From Taishania sp037189645 (GTDB lineage: Bacteria; Bacteroidota; Bacteroidia; Flavobacteriales_D; Crocinitomicaceae), in the NCBI GenBank assembly GCA_037189645.1, contig JBBCIY010000004.1:1-64000 (forward strand): a stretch of DNA of 64,000 nt, given 5' to 3'. The position numbers and the translations under genes were made by a program. Positions within the stretch are counted from its first letter, which is position 1. Each line of letters starts with the position of its first letter. Positions 43,353 through 51,201 of the stretch are shown piece after piece. The notes below the pieces were generated by a model. The model made no database searches. It worked only from the letters and a program-made list of their open reading frames with translations, and was not told the DNA's origin.

Positions 43353-44024
43353 ATGAAAACATCTGTTTACATCGTTATTTTCTTAAGTCATTTGGTTTAT
43401 TCTCAAAATGAATTGGAGACTTCAAATTTGAGACTTTTTGGAACAAAGCCTCTTATTTTCGATGAAATAAAACAAGCAGATTCTTTATTAATTGAAGCTG
43501 TAAATCACTACAATTCTAAATCCACTCGGGATCATGAAGCTGTAAATCTCAATGATTCACTTTATTCCGAGTATGTAATTCTTAAGCAACAAAGAAATTA
43601 TCACAATCAGTTTTATTCGAAAAAAGGAAATTTAAAAAAACGCAAACTAAAATCAGAAATGCCAAAAAAAAGTGACTTCGTTCATGATTTTTTAAGGGAG
43701 AAGAATCAAGTTGACACAAGAATAGATGAATTGGAATCAATAAATAAAACAATGAGTGATTCCATTGTACTAACCTGGGGAGCAATGGGACATATTGATT
43801 TAAAAAATTACATCCGGCAATATCAGTATTCAACCAATGAACATGGTACCACACGCTTTATCAAGGCTTTCTGTTATTGCGAATCAATGATTAAACAAAT
43901 TAAACATCTGTTACCCGAAAATAGATTGATCACAGTTAATGATGGAGGTAATTGTTTCTTTACTCTTTTAATTGATTTGAAAAATAATGCAGCAACATCA
44001 ATGAAAGTAAACGGGTTCAGATAA
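43353..44024 (+). CDS. Exported hypothetical protein, AT-rich gene
   Basis: 223 residues with a short signal peptide (MKTSVYIVIFLSHLVYSQ) and a helical, lysine- and asparagine-rich mature part (LKKRKLKSEMPKKSDF; LRQ-like helices later; KQIKHLLPENRLITVNDGG). No family recognised. The gene is visibly richer in A and T than its neighbours (codons such as AAA, AAT, TTA), hinting at recent acquisition. It lies between rlmL (21 bp) and a glycosyltransferase gene that begins 1 bp after its stop, so it is probably co-transcribed with that gene. Confidence 0.65.
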   Translation: MKTSVYIVIFLSHLVYSQNELETSNLRLFGTKPLIFDEIKQADSLLIEAVNHYNSKSTRDHEAVNLNDSLYSEYVILKQQRNYHNQFYSKKGNLKKRKLKSEMPKKSDFVHDFLREKNQVDTRIDELESINKTMSDSIVLTWGAMGHIDLKNYIRQYQYSTNEHGTTRFIKAFCYCESMIKQIKHLLPENRLITVNDGGNCFFTLLIDLKNNAATSMKVNGFR

Positions 44025-44025
44025 T

Positions 44026-45144
44026 ATGAAATTACTAATCGTAAATACATCAACCGGATGGGGCGGGCTGGAGATGAATGTCGTAAAACTGGCAGGAGAA
44101 CTGCAAAAGAATGGTGTCGAAATTCATTTTATCTGCCAGGAACATACCGCATTTGAACAACAGGTCAGCGCCCGATTCCAATCGGTTCTCCGCCTGAAAA
44201 AGGTTAAAAAATACTTCGATTTCAGAAATGCTTCGGTTGTTGCCGGCTACATGCGGAAAAATGACCTGAATATCGCTTTTACGGCATTCCGCCCGGATCT
44301 GGATCTGTTATTATGGACAAAAAGAAAAACGAAGCCTATAAAGATCATTCACCAGCAACAGATGCAGATCGGAATTCCGAAAAAAGGGTTTTTTCAGCGT
44401 TTGCGTTTCAAAGCAGTCGATTTATGGCTTACCCCTTTGCAATGGTTAAAAGAGGAAGCCATCGAAAAAACCACAATTGACGAGGGAAAAATCAGAATTG
44501 TTCCGCTGGGTGTACGCATTGAGCCATTTTTAAAAGAACAGCCAACACGCGAAGCTGCACAACAGTTTTTTTCCTTTCAAACACATGCGTTTGTGTTAGG
44601 TGTCATTGGCCGGATTGATGAAAAGAAAGGGCAGCTGTTTCTTGTAAAAGTCATACAACAATTGCTGGATGCAGGAGAAGACATCGCTTTGCTGATTGTC
44701 GGAGCTCCTACGGTGGACGACCCGAAAAGTGTGCTTTATCATCAAAAAATCCTGCAATTCATTGATGAACACCAACTAGGAGACCGTATTCATTTTGCAC
44801 CATTCACAACGGAAGTAAACAACTTTTACCAAGCCATCGACCTCTTTGTCATGTCGAGCGAAGGAGAAACATTCGGTATGGTAACAGTAGAGGCCATGTT
44901 CTCAAAAACCCCGGTGATCGGCACAAATACCAGCGGTACGCCGGAAGTGCTGGGGCACGGAACAAGAGGAGGATTGTATGCGTTCAATGGCGAGGAGTCA
45001 TTTAAAGCTACCTATTTCCACATTCGTGAACAACTCCGATCAGGAGAACTGGATCTGGATAAAGTACAGGAAAATGCCATGCAGCTTTATTCACTGGACC
45101 AGGAGGTCGAAGGAGTGATTCGTGCAATGAAAGAATGCGAATAA
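44026..45144 (+). CDS. Glycosyltransferase family 4
   Basis: 372 residues with the GT-B fold: N-terminal LLIVNTSTGWGGLEMNVVKLA (glycine-rich acceptor loop), linker and C-terminal donor-binding domain with VIGRIDEKKGQLFLVKVI, IHFAPFTTEVNNFYQAIDLF and the EX7E-type motif SSEGETFGMVTVEAM. Expected to transfer a sugar from a nucleotide donor in surface polysaccharide or LPS-type synthesis. Starts one base after the preceding stop codon. It is not in a polysaccharide cluster, so the acceptor is unclear. Confidence 0.92.
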   Translation: MKLLIVNTSTGWGGLEMNVVKLAGELQKNGVEIHFICQEHTAFEQQVSARFQSVLRLKKVKKYFDFRNASVVAGYMRKNDLNIAFTAFRPDLDLLLWTKRKTKPIKIIHQQQMQIGIPKKGFFQRLRFKAVDLWLTPLQWLKEEAIEKTTIDEGKIRIVPLGVRIEPFLKEQPTREAAQQFFSFQTHAFVLGVIGRIDEKKGQLFLVKVIQQLLDAGEDIALLIVGAPTVDDPKSVLYHQKILQFIDEHQLGDRIHFAPFTTEVNNFYQAIDLFVMSSEGETFGMVTVEAMFSKTPVIGTNTSGTPEVLGHGTRGGLYAFNGEESFKATYFHIREQLRSGELDLDKVQENAMQLYSLDQEVEGVIRAMKECE

Positions 45145-45187
45145 AATAATTTTATATGTCCGGCGTAAACTCCCAGTACTATTTTTG

Positions 45188-45289
45188 CTAACCGTTTTGC
45201 TGTTCATCAAACGATTTCAATTCCTTGCTGACTTCATCCAATAGCTGCTGTTCTGTCGGCAAATACAGTTTATATTGTCTGGAAATGGC
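45188..45289 (-). pseudogene. C-terminal relic of a probable DUF1016 (YhcG-type) nuclease
   Basis: Thirty-three sense codons and a TAG follow directly, in the same frame, after the stop codon of the small membrane protein gene at 45290. They read AISRQYKLYLPTEQQLL and then DEVSKELKSFDEQQNG. The SRQYKLYLPTEQQL part resembles the conserved C-terminus of DUF1016/PDDEXK nucleases. There is no start codon and no nuclease core, so it is a decayed remainder. The family assignment is from memory of the motif. Confidence 0.4.
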
Positions 45290-45493
45290 CTACTCATAAA
45301 AAATCAAAAACAGGATGACCGCTATCAAAATCCAGAACAGCAGCATTTTCGGATCGCGGTAGAGTGGCCGTTTGCCCCGTTTCGTGAGGTTCTCGTATTC
45401 GTGGCGGAGACGTGCAAAATCCTTCTGACGATTGACTTGTTCTTTCGTCGGTTCGATCTTATCCGTTTTTTTATGTACTTCAAACTTTCTCAT
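45290..45493 (-). CDS. Small single-pass membrane protein coupled to the sigma factor
   Basis: 67 residues: a basic, helical cytoplasmic part (HKKTDKIEPTKEQVNRQKDF, LRHEYENLTKRGKRPLYRD) and one C-terminal transmembrane helix (MLLFWILIAVILFLIFY). Its ATG overlaps the stop of the ECF sigma gene (ATGA at 45490-45493), so its synthesis is tied to the sigma factor. It may be a minimal anti-sigma factor or membrane tether, but it lacks a recognised anti-sigma domain. A GTG three codons upstream is possible. Confidence 0.65.
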   Translation of the reverse strand: MRKFEVHKKTDKIEPTKEQVNRQKDFARLRHEYENLTKRGKRPLYRDPKMLLFWILIAVILFLIFYE

Positions 45494-46047
45494 TGCCCCC
45501 ACTTCGATTTTAATTTTTCCAAAATCCGGTATACACGCATTTTGGCATTCGCCTCACTTATATTGTAAATTTCGGAAATTTCTTTGAAACTTACCCCCTG
45601 GAAATAGCGCAATTCTACCAAGTCGCACTGCTCCTGCTCCAGTTCATTCAGCAGACGGATCAGTTTTTCCTGTTCTTCCAATGACATATGATGCGAAGAT
45701 GTCACGTCGTCCAATAAGCTCAGAACCGATTGCTGTTCAATGGCCACGGAAACGGTTTTCTTAGACGACCGGAAGTGCATGGAAACCTCATTCTGAGCAA
45801 TACGGTACAACCAGCTGGAGAAAGGCAGACCCTTATCGGTATACCTATCCATATTCGCCATCGCTTTGATAAAGGTCTGCTGGGTAAGGTCTCCTGCTGT
45901 TTCCTCATCTCCACCCAAACGCCTGAACACAAACCGGAATATCTGCTCAAAATACTTCTCATACAGCATGCCGAAATATTCCTGCTGTTTTTTAGCCAGC
46001 CGGATGATTTCTGACTCTGACAGGTTGCTATGTTTTTTACGGAACAA
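45490..46047 (-). CDS. ECF-type RNA polymerase sigma factor, TTG start
   Basis: 185 residues with sigma region 2 (YEKYFEQIFRFVFRRLGG; DLTQQTFIKAMANMDRY; SSWLYRIAQNEV) and region 4 (DLVELRYFQGVSFKEIS, then EANAKMRVYRILEKLKSKW). It recruits polymerase to a subset of promoters. The only start is TTG at 46047: an in-frame TAA lies three codons upstream and the next Met (residue 26) would cut region 2. No normal anti-sigma gene is adjacent, only a 67-residue membrane protein. A CTTGT/ACAAG inverted repeat (46077-46093) lies 30 bp upstream. Confidence 0.9.
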   Translation of the reverse strand: MFRKKHSNLSESEIIRLAKKQQEYFGMLYEKYFEQIFRFVFRRLGGDEETAGDLTQQTFIKAMANMDRYTDKGLPFSSWLYRIAQNEVSMHFRSSKKTVSVAIEQQSVLSLLDDVTSSHHMSLEEQEKLIRLLNELEQEQCDLVELRYFQGVSFKEISEIYNISEANAKMRVYRILEKLKSKWGQ

Positions 46048-46076
46048 GATCGCTTTTTACAGATAGAATGCCGTTT

Positions 46077-46093
46077 CTTGTAAAAGTAACAAG
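46077..46093. promoter_or_regulatory. CTTGT-N7-ACAAG palindrome upstream of the sigma gene
   Basis: CTTGT, AAAAGTA, ACAAG; 30 bp before the sigma start codon. The TTGTAA...TAACAA edges resemble the paired repeats before the XRE regulator gene (60983-61015), but the spacer is two bases longer. A possible operator. Confidence 0.25.
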
Positions 46094-46116
46094 ATAAGAT
46101 GAAAAAAGCACACAAC

Positions 46117-47250
46117 TCAATCTCCATTCATCACAAAGTGGTGAAAATTATCCCGTGTAATGATTTCCGTATGATCCGGGGTGTATGCGTCAACGAATGA
46201 TTTCGGTAGCTTTACCTTTGCTTTCTTGGAAGAAAACTTAAATTCATACGCATTCACTATCCCATCATGCTCTTCAATGTAATCTATTTCCTGCTGTGAA
46301 GTGGTGCGCCAAAAATAAGTATTGCTATACCGCTGGTGATAAGCCATGTACTTCATCCGCTCGCTGATGATAAAATTCTCCCACAATGCGCCTGTATCAT
46401 TTCGAAGCGCGATGGGATTAAACTGGTTGATTACAGCGTTCCTCAAACCATTGTCATAGAAATAGATCTTCCGTGACTTTTTCAGCTCATTTCTCAGGTT
46501 CCGGCTATATGTCCCCAAACGGAAAACAATGAATGATTTTTCCAGCAGGTTGATATAATGCTCTACTGTCTGGTTGTCCAGACCTACCGTTTGCCCCAGC
46601 TCATTATAAGAAACCAGGTTTCCTACCTGGAACGCCAGCGCCTGTACCAGCCTTTCCAGTCGGTCCGGCTTTTGAATCCGTTCCCATGTCAGGATGTCTT
46701 TGAACAGGTAACTATCCGCCAGTTGTTTCAGAATAGCCGGTTCATCCCCCGGGCTGTTGATAACATCCGGGTAGTATCCGTAAACCAGTCGGTGCTCCAG
46801 CAAACGCTGCTCTGCCAATAATCCATGATGCCCTGCCATTTCTTCAAATGAAACCGGGTATAGTGTATATTCCCATTTCCTGCCGGTCAATGGTTCATTA
46901 ATTTTATTGGCAAGCTCAAAAGACGATGATCCTGTCGCGATAACCTTAACCTGCTTCAGGTTGTCTGTTATCAGCTTAATACATAGTCCTATATTTTCAA
47001 TCCGCTGTGCTTCATCAATAATAACGGTTGTGTGCTTACCGATCAGCTGCTTCAATCGTGTGGAAGTCGCTGATACCAGGAGCTCACGAATATCGGGTTC
47101 ATCTCCATTCCACCAGAGTACATTCGAATTGTTTTTAAAAAAGTCGTGTAATAAGGTGGTTTTTCCTACCTGGCGGGGACCCAGAAGAATAATCGCCTTG
47201 TTATCATTCAGCCGTTTTTCAATCGTATCCTGTATTATTCTCGTGATCAT
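46117..47250 (-). CDS. AAA_14/DUF4143 ATP-binding protein
   Basis: 377 residues: P-loop ATPase with Walker A LLGPRQVGKTTL, Walker B TTVIIDEAQRI and sensor-like VIATGSSSFELANKI, then the C-terminal DUF4143 domain with nuclease-like fold (GALWENFIISERMKYM, QEIDYIEEHDGIVNAYEFK). Often found in many copies in Bacteroidota and archaea; its role is unknown, with links to mobile elements and defence proposed. Two copies of a 26-bp palindrome overlap and precede its promoter, implying tight control. Confidence 0.92.
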   Translation of the reverse strand: MITRIIQDTIEKRLNDNKAIILLGPRQVGKTTLLHDFFKNNSNVLWWNGDEPDIRELLVSATSTRLKQLIGKHTTVIIDEAQRIENIGLCIKLITDNLKQVKVIATGSSSFELANKINEPLTGRKWEYTLYPVSFEEMAGHHGLLAEQRLLEHRLVYGYYPDVINSPGDEPAILKQLADSYLFKDILTWERIQKPDRLERLVQALAFQVGNLVSYNELGQTVGLDNQTVEHYINLLEKSFIVFRLGTYSRNLRNELKKSRKIYFYDNGLRNAVINQFNPIALRNDTGALWENFIISERMKYMAYHQRYSNTYFWRTTSQQEIDYIEEHDGIVNAYEFKFSSKKAKVKLPKSFVDAYTPDHTEIITRDNFHHFVMNGD

Positions 47251-47267
47251 CCGCTCCAGGTTTTACA

Positions 47268-47300
47268 CAAAAATACTATTTTTTGCGAATGTAATCGCAA
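47268..47300 (-). promoter_or_regulatory. Promoter of the DUF4143 ATPase
   Basis: Minus-strand TATTTTTG at 47268-47275 (perfect -7) and TTG at 47298-47300, 22-bp spacer. The -33 element lies inside the first palindrome, so a protein bound there would block transcription. Confidence 0.55.
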
Positions 47301-47304
47301 AAAA
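47279..47304. promoter_or_regulatory. Palindrome copy 1 (operator-like)
   Basis: Perfect 10-bp arms TTTTTTGCGA and TCGCAAAAAA around ATGTAA. It covers the region between the -7 and -33 elements of the DUF4143 ATPase promoter. Confidence 0.6.
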
Positions 47305-47310
47305 GTTTGA

Positions 47311-47336
47311 TTTTTTGCGAATGTAATCGCAAAAAA
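47311..47336. promoter_or_regulatory. Palindrome copy 2 (operator-like)
   Basis: An exact second copy (same arms, same ATGTAA centre and orientation), 32 bp from copy 1, which is about three DNA turns, so bound proteins would sit on the same face and could cooperate. Confidence 0.6.
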
Positions 47337-47367
47337 ACGGAAAAACTTCTATTATACAAGGGAAGTA

Positions 47368-48642
47368 CTATACCACATCGAACCCGATGTCTCTGCGGTA
47401 ATAGGCTTTGTCAAATTCAATTTTCCGGATGCTTTCGTATGATTTTTCCAGCGCGTTATCCAGGTTCTTCCCGTAAGAAGTAACTGCCAGTACACGCCCT
47501 CCGGCCGTCATCACCGCCGGTCCGTCAGACGAGGTTCCTGCATGGAAGACAATTGAATTGGTGATTCCGTTCAGTCCGAAGATCTGTTTTCCTTTTTCGT
47601 AATCTTCCGGGTATCCTCCGGAAACCATCATCACGGTAGCGGCACTTCTTTCATCGAACTGGATGTCCCGCTCGGAGAGTGTATTTGTCACCACTCCTTC
47701 AAACAGATCCAGCAGATCGGATTTCAGACGGGGCATAACAACTTCGGTTTCAGGGTCACCCATGCGGCAGTTATACTCAATTACAAACGGCTCATTCTTT
47801 ACGTTGATCAAGCCAAAGAAAATGAATCCTTTGTAGGGGATATTATCTTGTTTCAGTCCTTTCACCGTCGGGATGATCACCTGGTTTTCCACTTTGTCCA
47901 TAAAAGCGGTATCTGCGAACGGAACCGGTGATACAGCTCCCATTCCACCGGTATTCAACCCGGTATCACCTTCCCCGACGCGCTTGTAGTCTTTCGCTTC
48001 CGGCAGCATCTTGTAAGATTCTCCGTCCGTAATGACAAACACTGAAAGCTCTATTCCTTTCAGAAATTGTTCGATCACTACTTTGGAGCTTGCATTCCCG
48101 AATTTCGCATCCGCAAGCATATTTTTCAGTTCCGCTTTTGCTTCTTCCAGGGAATCCAGGATCAATACTCCTTTTCCTGCTGCAAGTCCGTCAGCTTTTA
48201 AGACATAAGGTGCAGCCATCGATTCCAGGAAGGCATATCCTTCTTCGAGCGTGTCTTTTGTGAAGGTGGCGTATTTTGCTGTGGGGATGTTGTGGCGTTT
48301 CATGAATTCTTTCGCGAAATCCTTGCTTCCTTCCAGCTGAGCCGCTTCTTTCTGCGGGCCGACAACTCCGATGTGCTTTATTTCATCATCATTCAGAAAG
48401 AAATCATGGATCCCCAGAACCAACGGGTCTTCCGGACCCACAATCACCATTTCTATCTGGTTGTCCAGTACGAATTTTTTCACTGCAGGAAAATCGGAAG
48501 GTTTGATATCAACGTTTTTCCCGTGATTTTTTGTCCCTGCATTTCCCGGAGCAATAAACAGCTCTTCCAATACAGAACTTTGGGAAATCTTCCACGCCAA
48601 TGCGTGCTCTCTTCCTCCTGATCCTAGCAATAAAACTCTCAT
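47368..48642 (-). CDS. purD: Phosphoribosylamine--glycine ligase (GAR synthetase)
   Basis: Joins phosphoribosylamine and glycine with ATP, second step of purine synthesis. 424 residues, normal length, with LLLGSGGREHALAWKI, the ATP-grasp segments APYVLKADGLAAGKGVL and LNTGGMGAVSPVPF, and the metal-binding EYNCRMGDPETEV. It follows purQ by 21 bp on the same strand and is probably co-transcribed. Confidence 0.97.
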   Translation of the reverse strand: MRVLLLGSGGREHALAWKISQSSVLEELFIAPGNAGTKNHGKNVDIKPSDFPAVKKFVLDNQIEMVIVGPEDPLVLGIHDFFLNDDEIKHIGVVGPQKEAAQLEGSKDFAKEFMKRHNIPTAKYATFTKDTLEEGYAFLESMAAPYVLKADGLAAGKGVLILDSLEEAKAELKNMLADAKFGNASSKVVIEQFLKGIELSVFVITDGESYKMLPEAKDYKRVGEGDTGLNTGGMGAVSPVPFADTAFMDKVENQVIIPTVKGLKQDNIPYKGFIFFGLINVKNEPFVIEYNCRMGDPETEVVMPRLKSDLLDLFEGVVTNTLSERDIQFDERSAATVMMVSGGYPEDYEKGKQIFGLNGITNSIVFHAGTSSDGPAVMTAGGRVLAVTSYGKNLDNALEKSYESIRKIEFDKAYYRRDIGFDVV

Positions 48643-48663
48643 TCGTAATTTTTTTCTATTGTA

Positions 48664-49350
48664 TTAACAAAATTTCAACAGCGACTCAAAAAACGCTTTT
48701 CCGTCAATGTTGTTCAACTCACTGTCAGCCGCACGTTCCGGGTGAGGCATCATTCCGAACACATTTCGTTGTTCATTGCAGATTCCCGCGATGTTCAAAA
48801 GCGATCCGTTCGGATTGGCAGCATCACTGATGTTTCCTTCTTCGTCGGAATAATAGAACAAAACCTGGTCATTGTCCCGGATCTTCTTCATCGTATCCTC
48901 CTGTGCATAAAAACGGCCTTCCCCATGCGCGATCGGAATCTTGTATGCTTTATTTGCATCCAGTCCCTTTGTCAATGCAGTATTGGAGCTTCCCGTTTTC
49001 AAATATACATTTTTAGAAATGAACTTTTGTGTGTTGTTGTGAAGCAATGCTCCGTCCAGCAATCCAGATTCTGTGAGGATCTGGAAACCATTGCAGATTC
49101 CCATCACATATCCTCCTTTATTGGCATGCTTTATCACCTCTTCCATGATCGGGGAAAGCTTTGCGATGGCTCCCGAACGCAGGTAATCTCCGTAAGAGAA
49201 CCCTCCGGGAAGAACAACCAGGTCACATCCCTGCAGGTCACGGTCTTTGTGCCAAAGGCTAACGACCTCCTGTCCCATTATTGTTTCCAATACATAAATC
49301 ATATCCGCATCGCAATTGGAGCCCGGAAATGTAACAACACCAAATTTCAT
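48664..49350 (-). CDS. purQ: Phosphoribosylformylglycinamidine synthase, glutaminase subunit
   Basis: Class I glutamine amidotransferase supplying ammonia to PurL. 228 residues with VVTFPGSNCDADMIYVLE, the nucleophile elbow GICNGFQIL (C86), and the His/Glu pair in GMMPHPERA. The presence of a separate PurQ is notable only because many Bacteroidota use a long fused PurL; here the split small form is present and PurS/PurL lie elsewhere. A weak minus-strand box TAATTTCG (49400-49407) could be its promoter. Confidence 0.95.
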   Translation of the reverse strand: MKFGVVTFPGSNCDADMIYVLETIMGQEVVSLWHKDRDLQGCDLVVLPGGFSYGDYLRSGAIAKLSPIMEEVIKHANKGGYVMGICNGFQILTESGLLDGALLHNNTQKFISKNVYLKTGSSNTALTKGLDANKAYKIPIAHGEGRFYAQEDTMKKIRDNDQVLFYYSDEEGNISDAANPNGSLLNIAGICNEQRNVFGMMPHPERAADSELNNIDGKAFFESLLKFC

Positions 49351-49435
49351 AGTTGAATCAAGATTTAATGGGAAAACCTGTTCCCGTTCAATTTCCTTGC
49401 GAAATTAGTCAAAATCGGGTGACTATGCGAGCTTA

Positions 49436-50389
49436 TCAGAGGAAAAATTTCAGAAAGGAACAGATAATGATGAAGAAAAACAAGCCGGTTGTAATTGCCG
49501 CAAGTGGTTTTTTAATGAAAGAAAAAAAGGAAAATATGGAGACAGGAACAAACAGGAGACTAAAATAATCCACTTGCTCCAACAGCAACAGGTCGAGGAT
49601 ACCGATTGACACCGATACGAAAAAAAACATCCACAGGATCCGTGTCAGCTTCCGGAAACGGATGCTGCTCTTCTGGAGCTTGCCCCGGATTCCGAACACG
49701 CTCAAAATGATAAACAGCACCGCAGCAATACCAGTGATCAGGACACTTGTCTGATCAAACCAGGTATCACTGATCGTCAGCTCCCAGTTCTGCTGCAACG
49801 AATCATTCTGGAACAAGATCAACACCCCGGCATACAACAGAGGAGTGATAAACCCGGCCAGCAGCAGCAGGGATTCTCTCAGCACAAACGGGCGGACAAT
49901 CCAGACCATGAGAAATAAAAACGGCAGCACAACTACGTTTGTAAGGTGCAGACAGGTGGCTATTCCCGCAAAAAATGCGGCATTGAACACAATTTTTCTT
50001 CCGTCTTCATTCTGATTCAGCCTGAATAGCTGAAAAATCATCAGGATAAAGGCCATGTGAGCGATCATGAACCCGTCGGGATTGTACATCCCTTCAAAAA
50101 AGCTCATCCAGACAATGTATATAAAAGCAGGGAAATACGTGTTTTTCTCGTGAAAATTATAGTAGTTGAAAATGTAATTGATCCCGATCGCCGTTAAGAA
50201 CACGATCACTCCTCCTCCAACCTGCTTTGGTAGTGGATCTTCCAGGTGATACGTCCCGAAAAGCCCCAGGTCGAGCTCATTCGTCAGCTCAAAATAAGGA
50301 AACTGCGCATTCAACAGCAGGTAAATGACTGTGAAAAATGGTAATAAAAATACCGTAAGTGCCCTGTTTTCCGTAAATATGCGAATCAT
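49436..50389 (-). CDS. Polytopic membrane protein (DUF6427-like)
   Basis: 317 residues with about eight to nine hydrophobic helices and few polar loops; segments such as FFEGMYNPDGFMIAHMAFIL and LRESLLLLAGFITPLLYAGV match the flavobacterial DUF6427 proteins in style, though I cannot confirm the family. Own promoter: minus-strand TTG (50423-50425), 18 bp, TAACTTTG (50397-50404), ending 7 bp before the ATG, so the mRNA would be nearly leaderless. Function unknown. Confidence 0.7.
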   Translation of the reverse strand: MIRIFTENRALTVFLLPFFTVIYLLLNAQFPYFELTNELDLGLFGTYHLEDPLPKQVGGGVIVFLTAIGINYIFNYYNFHEKNTYFPAFIYIVWMSFFEGMYNPDGFMIAHMAFILMIFQLFRLNQNEDGRKIVFNAAFFAGIATCLHLTNVVVLPFLFLMVWIVRPFVLRESLLLLAGFITPLLYAGVLILFQNDSLQQNWELTISDTWFDQTSVLITGIAAVLFIILSVFGIRGKLQKSSIRFRKLTRILWMFFFVSVSIGILDLLLLEQVDYFSLLFVPVSIFSFFSFIKKPLAAITTGLFFFIIICSFLKFFL

Positions 50390-50396
50390 ACAACTA

Positions 50397-50425
50397 CAAA
50401 GTTAATCTTATCTGAATACCTGCAA
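50397..50425 (-). promoter_or_regulatory. Complete promoter of the polytopic membrane protein gene
   Basis: TTG at 50423-50425, 18-bp spacer, TAACTTTG at 50397-50404; both elements are perfect. The -7 box ends 7 bp before the start codon at 50389. Confidence 0.65.
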
Positions 50426-50476
50426 CGTGACTCCCCGAGAATAAGAATAGAAGTGTGCTCAATGGAAACAGAAAAC

Positions 50477-51196
50477 TCAGATCTTTTCCTTTTTCCAGGA
50501 CACAACCTGCACCCCTTTGGAATAATGTGCCAGTTCCAGGTTACCGGCTGACAGCCGTATCTTCCCAATATAATAATCAATCTCCAGGTTTTCAAATTCA
50601 ACGTTCCTGACTTCCCATTCGTTGTGATGGATCTCGTAGCGGAATACGGAACCGGCATCTTCAAGATACAGGCAGTAGCGTTCCGTAAGCCACTTATCCA
50701 GACTCGTCTTGCTTTCAAAAACAGATTTCACATTGAATGAAGCATTCATTTTCAGTTTCTTGGGCGCATTGAATGAACGATGTTCCGTTTGCGTTCTTCT
50801 GATCATTGATTTTTCGTAAGGAAGTCCCGATAATGTTCTCGCCACAAAAGCCGACAATCGTTTTCCTGCTTCAATGTTCAGAAAGTACACGCCTTGTTTA
50901 TCTCCGTTGCTGATATAGGTCCTGACGTTTATCTCGTGAAAATCAGAAATGAATTTTACTGCCGGCAGGTTGCGCGGGCGGATCTTCTGCATCGTAAACG
51001 CCACCAGCGAAACATAGTACCTGCCTTCAAAGCTGTCAATCTCCAGCTGAGATGGTACGAGCATTCTCAAATCCTCGTAAGGGACTTCCCAATGTAAAAA
51101 CAGCACATTGTTCCATTCCTGGTAGTATTGCCATTTTCTTCCCGGTAATTCCCACGGCCTGTGGGCAGTATTGGACAGGATCTCATCAACCGTCAT
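50477..51196 (-). CDS. DUF2071 (YqjF-like) protein
   Basis: 239 soluble residues of the acetoacetate-decarboxylase-like YqjF/DUF2071 family: RKWQYYQEWNNVLFLHWEV at the start, then YYVSLVAFTMQKIRPRNLP and SDFHEINVRTYIS, with a late YYIGKIRLSAGNLELAHYSK. No catalytic function is established for the family. It follows the MORN-protein gene by 5 bp on the same strand, so they are probably one operon. Confidence 0.85.
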   Translation of the reverse strand: MTVDEILSNTAHRPWELPGRKWQYYQEWNNVLFLHWEVPYEDLRMLVPSQLEIDSFEGRYYVSLVAFTMQKIRPRNLPAVKFISDFHEINVRTYISNGDKQGVYFLNIEAGKRLSAFVARTLSGLPYEKSMIRRTQTEHRSFNAPKKLKMNASFNVKSVFESKTSLDKWLTERYCLYLEDAGSVFRYEIHHNEWEVRNVEFENLEIDYYIGKIRLSAGNLELAHYSKGVQVVSWKKEKI

Positions 51197-51201
51197 TGTG
51201 T

